From contig RCAB01000114.1 in assembly GCA_003640385.1 (NCBI GenBank), positions 90,075-154,074 on the forward strand: a stretch of DNA of 64,000 bases, in the 5' to 3' direction. Source of the stretch: Setaria digitata (Eukaryota > Nematoda > Chromadorea > Rhabditida > Setariidae). A program made the position numbers and the translations under genes. Shown here in pieces: positions 1 to 30,494 of the stretch (the first letter of the stretch is position 1; every line of letters begins with the position of its first letter). A model generated the notes under the pieces. It searched no databases and was not told where the DNA came from. It was given only the letters and a program-made list of their open reading frames with translations.

Positions 1-29
1 GTTTTATTTACTTATGAACTAAGTCATTA

Positions 30-4575
<4,546 letters not shown>

Positions 4576-4596
4576 CCTTTGCACACGTATAATAAC

Positions 4597-4599
4597 CTG
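4597..4599 (-). promoter_or_regulatory. Probable spliced-leader trans-splice acceptor of malic enzyme A
   Basis: On the minus strand a TTTTCAG acceptor lies 21 nt before the ATG at 4575, with no in-frame upstream exon needed. This is the usual position of a nematode SL acceptor. It could instead be a cis acceptor of a 5' untranslated exon. Confidence 0.5.
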
Positions 4600-5707
4600 A
4601 AAATTAAACATTTACTTTAATTTCAGTTTTATTCTTTTGAAGAAAATTTCGTTGTCAATCAATCCGCAATAATTTTATACAAAAATTTTTATGAATGATA
4701 AAGCAAATAAACGTAAATTCGATATTTTAGCATCATATACGATGGGCAAAATGAACTTCCACCGGTACTGTCTAGCATCAACATTTTACGGAAATTTCAA
4801 TTGCAACTTGCAGAGGAATTGAAAATAGAATGAAAGTACGGTAAAGTATGGAGTTAATTTATATCTGACCTTAAATTTAAACCATAACCCAGCATGATGC
4901 TCCGCATAGTGAGCAGATTAGGGCACCGTCATTTATTTCGCTAATAGTCGATTGAATATCAACGAATCATACGGTATTAGAATAATTTTAATATCAACTC
5001 AGAGATTAAACTGCTCAATCATAAATTTTTTGAACAAAACACCACCAACAATCATTTCCTTTCTGAAAGAGTCTTTCACTAAGGTTAACTGTGGAGATTT
5101 TCAGCAATTATAGTTATGTAGAAGATATCATCTGACTAGTGATAAATGATAAAGAATGCTAGATTATTAGCTGTTAACAATTTTAGTAGGAAGTACGGTA
5201 ATGCATTACATCGAATCATCTTTGATATTAAATCAAAACTGTAGCGTAACATAACGTGGGTTACTGTAAGCAGACTTACGCGCTATGAGCAGGTATAGCA
5301 TATATATAGTATATAGGTACGGTATAGTATTGTGTCAATTTATCTCTAGCCTCAAGTCAAGACCGCAACTTGGCACAACATGTTGACATTAAGTAAATTT
5401 ATTCCTTTTTTCTTCTACAAGCAAATCAAATAAACGCATGCAAACATTATTCCTTAGATCGAAACTAGAATAATCCATGCAAAAAATGAAGCCATTTTTA
5501 AGTAATACAGTAATACAGTTGATTCGTTTCTTTTTTTTTTGGTATTTTTTTTCTAAAGCGATAGATCTCAAATTCATAAGGAAACAATTATTACTATGTA
5601 TTAAATTCATAGGGAAAATAAAAGATTTTATTAGGAAATTATTTTCGCTAATACGGAAGGATTCATGAAGGGAATGATTATCAAATTTATGTGAACACTA
5701 ATTTCAT

Positions 5708-5866
5708 TAATTATCAAATTTTGTTAAGAAATTTAGACTTACAAACTTCCACTCTGTCAACTAAAATTGGCCTAAACTGAATTGANATAAATTATCGAAT
5801 TTTGTTAAGAAATTTAGACTTACAAACTTTCACTCTGTCAACTAAAATTGGCCTAAACTGAATTGA
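5708..5866. repeat. Direct repeat around a single N (5786), likely unmerged contig overlap
   Basis: About 75 bp containing ttgttaagaaatttagactt occur on both sides of the N with few differences (for example acttcc versus actttc). The slight divergence fits two haplotype contigs joined end to end. Confidence 0.75.
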
Positions 5867-7996
5867 TTAATTTAATTTGGTAGAGAATTAAGTTAACTTA
5901 AATTCACGCATTACTATAACTGCAAAATAAGCGGCAGAAAAAAAAGGAAAGTAAGATATGGTGTACTTGTTAGCAAAAAAAAAAGACTTGAAATACATCA
6001 GCAAATATTTATAAATCTATTTATCACTATCCATTTAGTTTGAAGATAAATGAAAATGAATAACAGTAGCATAGGTACATCCAATATATTCGAGAACGGA
6101 CTACCGTCATAAACAATCCCTCTTATTTACTTTATTTTTTTCTTTCGTAAAAAATGAAAAAAAAATGAATAGCTAATATCTTCGATTTCATGTCAGTTTA
6201 TCAATCTTATAACAAGAAGGAATGTAGTCTAGGTAACAACAATAATGGAGATAGAGAGGGAAGAGTGAAGGAAATAAAATGATGTGATAGACTCGGACAT
6301 GATAATATCATCGTTTATCACAATTATCAGCACGCACTTATTTCTTTCTTAAAATGATGGATAAAACAAGTCAAGATGAGCGGACAACTCAATTCCCACG
6401 GATTTCAACTATTTTCTATTTTCATTTTCATTAATTCCTTTTTTATGAAAAAGGGAGAAATCAGTAAGCAGATAAATATGAAAAATTGAAAAATTATTCG
6501 AATTTTTAAAATTTCGAAAATTGCGACAGTTATTAAATTCAGTTGATAGCAAATGATATAAACAATTTTATTTGTACGTGGCATGCATATTTTTCTTTTT
6601 CTCACATTAATATTTCTTATATGTAAATCGCTAAAACAAAATATGTGAAACAGTAAGAGTACAAGTTTTTATGGAAGATATAGTTTATTGCTAGTGCATG
6701 AGGAAACAGTAATTTTATCTGCATGATAACAAAATTATCACATCATTATCACTAACCTTCCCATACACCAAATGTATATCATACTGATCATTCATAATTT
6801 TATAAGCAATTTTTTCTGATTCATTTAATGGATGTCGTTAAATTTAATTGAAAGCTTTTTTTTTGGAGTGCAAAAAGGGTAAAAAAAAAAGCCAAACAAA
6901 ACAAATGGAAAAAGCTAAAGCTACGACGCCGATTCGTTTTAACAATACAAATCTATTAATTATGAAAATAAAGTGATGTAGAGAGAGATAACGAATTTAA
7001 GTTGTGTCATTATTATAATTAAGAATAATTTACTGCAAATTTATTTAACTAATCTATGAAAAAAAAAAATTGCGTACTTCAAATTGAAGTAAAATTTTGA
7101 AGTAAAAAGCGAACGCTGAAAACTAATAGGATGAAAGAAAAATTAAATAATTACAGATACAAAGTGCAAGCAATCACGTCAGTCGCTGCAGAAAAAAAAA
7201 AGAGAAAGAAAACAGAAAAAAGATTGAAAAATCATGGAAGAATCAAAATTGATTAAAGAAATATTGAAAAATTTTCTGCTACACGTATATGGAGATAACT
7301 GATAAGTAGCAAGAGATAATGATAATAAATGATGGTTTAAAAAAAACAAAAAACAAAAATTTAGACGAAGGCTTTTTCCTTCAGCATGATCTTATTGTTT
7401 TAATTACTTATTACATTATTTTATAATTATGCGTCGGTAAGATTGACTTTATCATGATATCATACTGATTTAATAATCATGCATGAATTTAATATGCAAA
7501 TAACTTTTCCATACACACATGAAGATATTATATTTAATCAATTTCTTGCTACTACAGTTATTTTGGCTCCTTTATTATCTACTACAATATCATATGTTGG
7601 TGACCAAACCTATATCGAATATCTTTTTCAATTTTTAAAAGAAATGAAGAAAAAAAAGAGATAAAGAAGTTGATAATTTCTTTTTAGATTTAACAAACTG
7701 AAATACTTATTAGTCGGAATTTTATTACGTTTCAATTTTATATAAACTATTATTCTTTTCATAGAACCACCACAACAACAATAATAATTTACTGATATTT
7801 GGTAAAATAAATTGTCAGACTTCTTAAGAGTAAGATTTTATGAATGTCCATATAATGGGATATAAATATTAAACAAATAAACATGGATCTTTATATACAT
7901 AAAGGTATATTATATATGGTCAAAGAAGACCGATGATATCAGTGTATGACCATAAATACTATGTGTAAATGAAATATTAAGAAATATTATCAATTA

Positions 7997-8068
7997 TGAT
8001 AATTATCACGTTTGACGTGTTCAAATGATTCCCATTCATGATAAATATCACGTCTGACGTTTCAAGTG
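7997..8068 (+). repeat. Two-copy motif with ATGATAA, ATCACG and TGACGT cores
   Basis: The string tatcacgtttgacgtgttca near 8004 recurs about 42 bp later as tatcacgtctgacgtttcaa, each preceded by atgataa. It is a short tandem duplication downstream of malic enzyme B. The function is unknown; TGACGT resembles a bZIP half-site, but that is only suggestive. Confidence 0.5.
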
Positions 8069-8915
8069 ACATGTAATACTAGAGTTTTAAACTGCAATGC
8101 GAAAATGTAATATTTTTTTGATCATTATTCATTTTTTTTTTTTCGAATATAAGGTGATATTAGGACTGCATATAAATTAATGAATATAGGTTAAACAAAT
8201 GAGCTAATTAATTAATTGACTGCTAAAAATATACGATAATATTATGCGTAGATGAAAAAAAAAAAAAAAAAAATATATTATCATTTGTGATGAGTATTTA
8301 ATATAAAAAGTTAACTCTTATGTTTCTTAAAATAAAAAATAAATTAATAAAATAAATGAATGATAAGTAAAAAAGCAAATAATCAACTGAATGCGTCAAT
8401 TAATTATAAGCGTATGAGTAATTAGCCCAGCTGTTCATTATCCATTTATTTATTCATTAAAATCGTATGATGCCTTTATCCGCCAGTATAATTTGATGCA
8501 CATCATGCTTTTCTTCACATGAGACATGATAATCCCTTATCAATCAGCATGCTTCTGTTCACAAGGCACATGATAAACTCTCACCATAGCACATTCAAAT
8601 ATCATGTTTTTTTCCACATGGATAAGATAAACCTTATAATATCATGCTCCGGTCAATCAGTTACCATGATTTTTCCATATAAAAAAAAAAAACCTTATCA
8701 CAATATGCTGTGATTAGTTAGCATGCTTTTCTCCAGACAGGAAAGCTTTGTTCGATCAACCGTCATGCATGAATGTTATCACACCATGCTTTGATCAATT
8801 ATCATGCTTCTCATTAAGCGAGATATTACTAATCTGTTTCGGCCAAGTAAACATGCTTTTCCTTCTATAAACTTTATAGAACTTTATCATATACATGCTC
8901 TGATCAATCAATGAA

Positions 8916-15780
<6,865 letters not shown>

Positions 15781-17185
15781 CTAGAGAAAAAATTTAATTA
15801 TAAACAAAATATGTAAAGATGTAAAATAGAAACCAAATCAGGAAAGAAATTGTAAGAATATTTTTGGAAGCCTCAACTACACTATATATACATTCGAGAT
15901 AGAGTCACAAAACCTCAGAATCATTAAATTTCTAAAATTTATAAATCACGGATAGAAAGCAACTAACCATCACTTCTGTACAAGTTTTAATCTAATCTTC
16001 CAGACTAAATTTTAAAAATAAATTGATTTTAGTAAAAGTAATTTGCATATAACTAATTGGCTTAATTTAAATAGCTCCAGTATATTACATTCATTACATT
16101 CAAATTTATATCCTATTTGAAATACTAAAGTTATGTGTTTTCTTCGGGGTCGCATCGCTTGGTCAAGTTACTTTTCAGAAACAATTTAATATCAAAAATA
16201 ATCAGTCTTCTGTCAGATATATAGTAGTTCTTACTTTGAAATAATATAACACTTTAATCAATGCAAAAAAATTTGATAAATTCAAGTACATTTTAATTTT
16301 TACACTTAATTAAAAATTCCTCTTCTCAGCATTTATAATCGGCAAATAACAAATGTACTCGAGCCTTATCTCTTAGCAGAATCCGATCATTTAGCTTCCA
16401 AAACATCCTTTTCAGTCTCAGAAGTCATTCGTTTTTAGCTTCATCATTCTTACAACAATGAAATTTGGTAAATTATGAAAAACTGATAGGACCAATTGTA
16501 CCTAACTCTTCATTAACAGAGTTCAAGAAAAAAAAAATTCAAAATTTATTACAGTGTACTTCTGAAACAACAGAATTACTTGGAACTACTTAAGGAAGAA
16601 AAAACAAATGAAGGGAGAAATTAACCGACAATTACTTACCACCAATTCATGTTTTTAGAGAGATCTTTAAAATGTATTAAATTAATAATTATTCGTCGAA
16701 AGAAAAAGAGAAGGATAGAGAGAAGGAAAAAGGAAGAGGTAGTTAGTATGGAAAATGAAATGATTTAAGCTTCGGTAATCTTAACAAATTAAAGCTTCTG
16801 GAATATAATAAAGTCAGGAAAGTCTGGATGATCAACTACAGTTGTTTTGGCCAATATAAGATGAGTAATATAATGAAATACCGGTGAAAAGTACGCAGTT
16901 AAGTCTTATTTAATCATATACTTGAATTCATATTAAGCAATTCAGTGTACTTTACACATAATTAATGAAGGAAAAAATCCGGGGTATAATAAAGGACGAA
17001 ATAATCAAATGATAATGATTATTCTAAACCAATAATAAAATGGCATGAAATTGGTGGTCGGAATTTCAGAATTATTTTATTCATTTAAGAATGGCATTGA
17101 TTCACTACACTGAACAAATACAATGAAATATCCGAAAGCATGGTCATTTACTAACATTGCTTAGTTATTGATTCCATTACTTCAT
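15781..17185. other. Region between malic enzymes B and C; should contain the missing first exon of B
   Basis: No exon could be fixed. The only ATG just before a good donor on the minus strand (near 16640, ATG AAT TGG TG then GTAAGT) is in the wrong phase for the next exon. Otherwise AT-rich sequence without long frames. Confidence 0.5.
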
Positions 17186-23371
<6,186 letters not shown>

Positions 23372-23381
23372 TTCCCGGAGC

Positions 23382-23384
23382 CTA
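23382..23384 (-). promoter_or_regulatory. Probable spliced-leader trans-splice acceptor of malic enzyme C
   Basis: The minus strand reads tgtattttag then gctccgggaa and the ATG at 23371, a 10-nt leader. The TTTTAG acceptor so close to the start is typical of SL1 addition in nematodes (inference). Confidence 0.6.
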
Positions 23385-23521
23385 AAATACAACGGAACGT
23401 TACGGCTGGCAAGAAGATCGAAGGGACTTAGAGAATCGATCCAGCAGGAGCAGATCCATTCCCCAGCAGCTCATTCCATTCCATGACGAACAGAGCTAGC
23501 GTCTCTTCTGCGCCAGTCCCC

Positions 23522-23762
23522 ACTGATATGTCTGGCTGTTGCTGAGTGCATGTGCGTGGGTGCTGAGTGTGTGGGTGTGTCCGGACGAGCGAGAGTATAT
23601 GTGTGGGGATGAAGTGCGGATGGATGTAGGTGTGTGCGTGTGAGGGCGAGGTGTGTTGCGTGCACTTGGACGGAGGGAGTACGTGCGTGCGTGTGTGCGT
23701 AAACACACGTATGTGGGTGATGAATACTTTCTGTGTGTTGCGTGTGGATGTGTTTGTGTGTA
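23522..23762 (+). repeat. GT-rich (CA-rich on minus) low-complexity block upstream of malic enzyme C
   Basis: About 240 bp of interspersed tgtg, gtgcgtg and gtgtgtg motifs, far more GC-rich than its surroundings. Alternating purine-pyrimidine tracts could adopt Z-form DNA. It lies 150-390 bp upstream of the malic enzyme C start, so it may fall in the promoter or outron. The open frames in it come from its low complexity and are not called genes. Confidence 0.6.
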
Positions 23763-24102
23763 AAAGTGCTGAAATATAGAGTAATCAAAAGTTCGAGTGA
23801 TGAAGGATCTGCAAAAATATACTCGGACGTGTATAGCTTAGAAAGATGCGAAGAGATAGACGATGAAATGTCTATACGTTAGGTTGAGAGACAAAGAGGG
23901 AACTGTAAGACAGTACGTGTAAGAGGTATGGATGAAATGAACAAGGGATGTGGAGGAAGTTGAAAGATCACAGAAAAAGTTTTCCGAGGCTTTTAGTCTT
24001 TTCTGCTCGAGATAAGTACACTTGAACGTGTTGGAAATGCCAATCGGTGACGATCTGCAGAAGAAAAGTTAGTTATTAATCAGTGATTGGTGGACTGTTC
24101 TG

Positions 24103-24640
24103 TGAGTATGTTGGATGGGAAGGTCACGGAATCAGTCAATGAGTNATCAATGAGTATGTTAGATGGGAAGGTCACGGAATCAATCAATGAGTATGTTAGA
24201 TGGAAAGGTCACGGAATCAGTCAATGAGTATGTTGGATGGGAAGGTCACGGAATCAGTCAATGAGTATGTTGGATGGGAAGGTCACGGAATCAGTCAATG
24301 AGTATGTTGGATGGGAAGGTCACGGAATCAGTCAATGAGTATGTTGGATGGGAAGGTCACGGAATCAGTCAATGAGTATGTTGGATGGGAAGGTCACGGA
24401 ATCAGTCAATGAGTATGTTGGATGGGAAGGTCACGGAATCAGTCAATGAGTATGTTGGATGGGAAGGTCACGGAATCAGTCAATGAGTATGTTGGATGGG
24501 AAGGTCACGGAATCAGTCAATGAGTATGTTGGATGGGAAGGTCACGGAATCAGTCAATGAGTATGTTGGATGGGAAGGTCACGGAATCAGTCAATGAGTA
24601 TGTTGGATGGGAAGGTCACGGAACCAAGGAATGGTGTGTT
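24103..24640. repeat. Minisatellite, 37-bp unit, at least 14 copies
   Basis: The unit starts tgagtatgttggatgggaag and continues gtcacggaatcagtcaa. Copies begin at 24103, 24140 (broken by the N at 24145), then every 37 bp from 24151 to 24595, nearly identical. A degenerate half-copy follows near 24633. Early units have tgttag variants. The period is not a multiple of three, so a coding repeat is unlikely. The N suggests that the assembled copy number is unreliable. Confidence 0.9.
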
Positions 24641-24649
24641 GGATGGAAA

Positions 24650-27325
24650 GGTTACAGTGCTAACATCGATCGGATATCACAGCAGTGGCTGAAATGGCTA
24701 TCCTGCAGAAAATTTCCCTCTAATTACCTGTACAAGGTGTGGGGAAGTGAAGTTAGGGAGGGAAAATATTAACCTCTTTTAAAAATAATTTTTACCTTTT
24801 GTCTCCTTTCTTCTCTATCTCTTCGTATTATTGTTGGTTTCAATATCGGATCAAGGACGAATAATGTCGGAAAGTATAAATGATAACTATTGATAAGCTA
24901 GTAATGTTCGAAATGTCTAAAGGTCGATCGATTCATTCAGAAACAATATTCTATAATCAGAGTTTCTGATATGATACGACAGAATCATGAAACTAATGGT
25001 ACGAAATAGAATCAGTGATATGATTTTCACACAACAGCGAAATTGGTGATACGACGAGTCAGAAAAACAGCTACATAACAATGGATGTGTGATACTAACC
25101 AGTAAATAAAAATTCTCTCCTTAGTTTTATCATTGTTACATATTAATGTTATCCAATTTCTTTTCTCGTCTTATCGCTTACTGATATCATTCACTTTATT
25201 GCTTATTAATATCACTAAAAAGTATTACTGAGAAACTTACAATGTTTATTGGTAAGAAAATAATTAAAATATGGATGAGTAAGAGACAAGTTATCATCTT
25301 CAGCATTTATGTGTACTCTTAAATCTATGAGTTGGAGGACTAAAAAAAACAAAACTGGAAAAATGATTCAGAGTAATTTTAAAAATTGTTTAAAATATGC
25401 AATTCTTTCATGAAGAAATAAATATTTGTAATTACTCAGAATCCTGAATCGATTCATAATGATAATACTTAGCAATGATAAAAATCCAGTGATAAAAATA
25501 TATGAATAGTGATAATTAACAGATGTCTTGTGTAGAATTATACAGAAATTTGACATTAAATAAAATCATTTCTGGCAGTATTTAGTTTCTAGAAGTATTT
25601 AATTGTATTGGTAATTTCGACTTTTATTCATTTAACAATATTTTTAATAATATTTTTTATTTCTATTTCTCGTTACATTTCAGAAAAGGAAAAAGTGAAA
25701 AAAGATTTGTCTTATTAAATTCTTTGAAGATATTTTTAATAAATCATTTGAAAATATAAATTAAACAAAAAAAAAAAAAAAGGAAAATAATACTTTGTAA
25801 AATTACTTCCGAAAAGTTTTTTTCTTGTCAACTAATTAATAATTCATCTGCTGGAAATGTTGTATACTGTACTTTTCTAACACTCATCTAATTTCTAAAA
25901 GAATTTTGAAATTTGAGGAAATAGAACTATGAAAGTACCAAAGAAACAAAAAAAATTCCAAAAATATTTTGAAAAGTTAATATGTGTTGGAAAACAATGA
26001 AACTATTATTCGCAGTTAGTCTATGTTGGGAATATTTTAGCAAGTATTTATCGTGATATTTTTATTATTTATCAAAGAATTTTATTTATGCCTTGTAAAT
26101 AATATTTTAAAAAAGTTGTACCAACTAAATTAACTAATTGATGATCGTTACTTTTTCAATATATATTGTCCATTGATATATCAACTTTGAAATAATTGAG
26201 AAAGAAAAAAAAATTAAATTTCATCCGCAAATTATATTCTATTAGTTTCAATGGTGTTTTTTCTTTTTTCTCTTTTTGAAACCTTCTTTTTTTTTCAATG
26301 CTGATAGAGAGTCTGATAAGGTGATATGCAAATAACCATTAGAATGTATTACAATACGATTGAATTTCCTCATGAGTGACACATATCACGAAGCACCAAT
26401 ATTCATGATGAAAAATATTAAACTTCTTTTGCATCGAATTATTAAATTCAAATAAAGATTAAATTTGTGGCAGTAATTAGAAGATGCAATTTCACAAACT
26501 GGAAAGCAATTAATAACAACTTAATTTAAATGAATAAATTGAAAGAGTATTCAATGTGTTCCACGTGTTATTCCTGCCTATGTTCAATTGTGATTAGTTT
26601 TTTTTTCTTCCTTTTAATTATTTGTTTTTATTTGTTATTTTAATTAATTATCTTTTTAATTATTTGTTATAATTCGTGTCTTTCCATGTTATATGATTTA
26701 AAATTTTCAAATAATTCTACGACCGAAAATAAACAAAAAATTAACCAATACAGACATTTCAGTAGGATTTTTCTTCGCAAGCGAATAAACAAATTTTATT
26801 CAAAATACTTAAAATTTAAAAAAATCATTTCCAAATACGATTTCAATTTGAACTAAATGAAATGGTTCTTGGAGCGAAATTTGACTTAATGTTTTCTTTT
26901 GTTTTAGTTTAAGCAAAATTAATAATTTTAATTGAAATGGAATGAAATTTAAATTTAGCTTGTGACTACTATTAACTTATGCTATGAAGTAAATAACGAT
27001 GTAAAATCAGATAAATCGAAAAAAATGAGAAAAAAGTTGCTTTTTTTTTCCTTCAAAATGTAAACTGAAATTATACATTTGGCTACTTTTTCTCACCGTT
27101 CTCTTCTCCTTTTTTTTTTTTTGTTTTGTTTTCATATTTTATAGAAAATAAAATAGGCTATAAATTGAAAAGATCCTAAGTTAGAAAGAAAGAAAAAAAA
27201 AAAAGAAAGCAAACATAAAATTTGAAAAAGCAATAATTTTTAAAATAAAAGAAAAGTGAACTGAATCGTAAATATCAAAAGTGAAATGATTCGTGAGTGA
27301 AGCTGATGTTTAGAACTCTTTCAAA

Positions 27326-27357
<32 letters not shown>

Positions 27358-30300
27358 GAAAGAAAAGAAAGCAAAAAAAAAAAAAAAGACAGAATGAAGG
27401 AAGAAAATTTATTATATTCATTAGGTGTAATTAATTATTGCTATTGCATTTTCAGATTTCTTCATCTTCATAATGATGCAAGTATTGATCATTATTTTGG
27501 GAGAATGAAAATGATAAAAATGAGCTTCAATTAAAATTTAAACTTTTTTTTCTCCTCAAAATTCGCTGAAAAATGTGAAATCCACATGCTTGAAATTGCT
27601 TAAATTGAAATTCACGTGAAATTAAATCATAGTAATGTATAAATTTAACAAATTCATCATCCCTTATCTTGCTCCTAGCATTTCATTCAGCTGTCTATAG
27701 CTGCTATAATACAGTTAAATGCATATCACAAATATCATTTCATCTAGTGATAACATTTTTAAGCATCTAGTGATAACATTTCAATTTCCAGAAATAAATT
27801 GCTAGAAAGAAAAGAAGAAAAAAAGTAATGCTATGTTTTTTCTTTTCTCATTCTCATTCAGTTATGACTACTTTGATAGTTTGTATTACTTTGCTGCAAA
27901 TGTATCTGACAAATTTAATTGCTTGCATACACTATAACTTTATATATGTGTTTTAGTGGTAATTGATTTTAGATGACATGTGCGCATATTTGTAGTGCGA
28001 GGATTAGTGGAATCAATCATGATTATCACATTAAATGTTGTATCACTATCACCTATTATCATGATAAAACGTAATGCCGGAAAGCTTTTTCCGTTAAATT
28101 AATAAGGCAGTGATTTAACAATAAAATGTGAAAAAAATTTAGGCATATTTCTAGTTGAAATATCATCCCGTTCATTAATAACACGAATGATATTTATCAA
28201 ATTTGATGACGTTTCCCACTCCAACAGATCAGATTTTCAATTTGAAACTGACTGAATGAATTCTGTCCAGATTCATTGTAATTTAATTTTACTCAAGCAC
28301 TTCAGTTGTGCCATGGAACGCCAAGAAAGAGATAGTGCTAGGCATTCTTTTTATCTCTTCATGGAGATTCTGGATTTGGCAACTTGGGAAATGCTTGCAT
28401 CCAACTCATAGCAAAATTAGGAATGGGTAAGATATTATTTTAGGGATTCATTGTTTCATTTACGTTTAGTCCAACTCAAATTCAAAAAAGAAAAACTTTA
28501 AAACATAAAGGATGTAAATGCAGAAAACGACTGCCCCTCCTAACCAGCATAACCGTTATTCTTTCTCCATAAAAAATTTTAACCTATTTCAAACAAAATT
28601 TCTCATTTTTTATTGCTCATTCCTAATACATGCACGTATCAGTTGAAGGCCTTTGTGTTTCTTTTCAAATTTACTTAAATGTGATTCTCTTAAGGCTAAT
28701 TACTACCACTAATTTTTACAAATCAAAAAATTTACACTGCAACACCACTCCATTCATTCACTAGTTAACTGAGCATGTATCACATGTCATATCATATCAT
28801 GAACGCACACGCTAAAAATACCGTTTCAAAGGTGAAATGTTTAGCATTTAAGCAACTTAAGCACAGGCTGAAAAGAAAAAAGATAATAAAATAAGAAGAA
28901 AAAGTAAGAAAAGCGGAAGGAATGAGGGGAAATGTTAATTTTTCGATCAGAAAATTAATAACTAATACGTTGCGTCATCCTAAGACATGTTGTACTCCAC
29001 ACAAAATATTTATATTCATTCTTACTTTCAGCACGAAAGTGCAATTTATTACTAATTTTAATTCAAACATACAACTGACACTAATTAAGCACAATAGCAA
29101 CAATAACTGTGATGACAAATAATATGAAATAAAATGGGAAAAAAAAACCTTCTCAAATGAACTTGGAAAAACAGGAATCGAAATCTGATGAAGTCATTTC
29201 AGCTTAACAAATCAACTGACATTATTAACTCACAACGGAAGCCCAGACGATGCAATCAAAAAAGAAAAAAAAAAAAAAAAAAACAGGCGATAAGAGTGAA
29301 ACTAAGACCGTAAAATATAAAAAAAAGGAGGAAAAAAATTTCACAATATCGCCTCTAGTTAGTCACCAAGTAAGCGAGAATGAAAATAATAGCTGGTAAT
29401 CATCATCAGTCATGCTTAAAACTTACAAATCATCGTTATCAGCACATAAGCGTGCCATAATTAGAGAGATCTAGTTAGAGAATAATCTTAAAAATCGAAA
29501 ACCTTCTGTGGCTAATATATATCATAGGTTATAAGATAACCTGACGACTAACATAGTTATTCTACCTAAGAAAAAAAAAAAAAAAAAAAAAAAATTTTGA
29601 CCGGAAATGTAACAAGCTGATGAATATAATACATGCTTGAAAAGTCAATGTTAGACATTGTGTCATCAACAGGAGATAATAGTGCACTAACCCAGCAATT
29701 TGTATGAATAATACAATAATTTATTGAAAAAAAAAAATCCCTTCGCAGAAAGAAAAGGAGAGAAGCAGTTTATCTCCTAAGAATTTCTGACAAAATAATC
29801 AACAATATAATCAGTCGATATAATTATAATATCAAAGAGACAAAATAGGAACATATGAATAGTTTCGTACCTATCAATAAGAATGACTGAGTAAAAATAA
29901 ATGGAGTGAGTATACGATAAAAAAGAATTAAAATATAAACAATGACAATTGCCAAGGAAAATTATGAAAAACAGGAAAGCATTAACAGGAACATCACTAA
30001 TTACAATTTTTCAAATATTGAAAAATATACACAAAAGTAAAATCAAATTTCACAACTTTAATGAATGTATAAAATTCAAAAAGCGCAACAAAAGACTACA
30101 ATTATGCATTTTAAACTGATGAAAATGAAAGCTCCCAGACAATTTTAAACCGCTAGACAATAGAAGAATTTATTGATATATCAGTACTAAGCATTTTGAT
30201 ACGAAAAACGATGAATTCAGAATTTGCATTTCCCAATAAAATACCTGATAGATTGAACAGAAATCCACTGTAGCAGCATGGTAATCAAAGAGAAGGACGG

Positions 30301-30494
30301 TTATCGTTAAGAAATTATAGGAGCAGCAAAAAAATTATAGGAGTAGCTTTAGGCAACTAACTACCAAAAGGATATTGTCCACCCTCTTGTAAATTTGCCT
30401 GGTATTTACCAAAAAGTTCAATTCTAATTAAATGAAAAAGATTTTACCCTTTCATAGAACAACACATTTGGTAAAACTTAGGAAACCATACATT
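24650..30494. other. Intergenic region, no gene seen
   Basis: About 5.8 kb of AT-rich sequence with long poly-A and poly-T runs. The longest frames are below 70 codons and none has a recognisable motif or paired splice sites. Part of it is probably the 3' flank of NFI and the upstream flank of malic enzyme C. Confidence 0.6.

Larger units (their letters stand above)
4600..8490. other. Intergenic region between malic enzymes A and B, no gene seen
   Basis: AT-rich with many A/T homopolymers and only short open frames. No exon-like stretch matching malic enzyme or another family was found on either strand. It contains the 5708-5866 assembly repeat and a short duplicated motif at 7997-8068. Confidence 0.6.

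Noticed and set aside
16630..16650. ATG AAT TGG TG before GTAAGT as the start exon of malic enzyme B
   Set aside because: It would join the next exon in the wrong phase and gives almost no leader.
23428..23788. Three overlapping minus-strand open frames rich in His, Thr and Pro
   Set aside because: They come from the CA-rich low-complexity tract, are open in all three frames and lie in the presumed outron/promoter of malic enzyme C.
24103..24640. Could the regular repeat be a CRISPR array?
   Set aside because: The repeats are back to back with no spacers, in a eukaryotic context; it is a minisatellite.
24533..24772. 79-codon plus-strand frame (MGRSRNQSMSMLDGK...)
   Set aside because: It is read through the 37-bp minisatellite, whose period is not a multiple of three; no domain or splice support.
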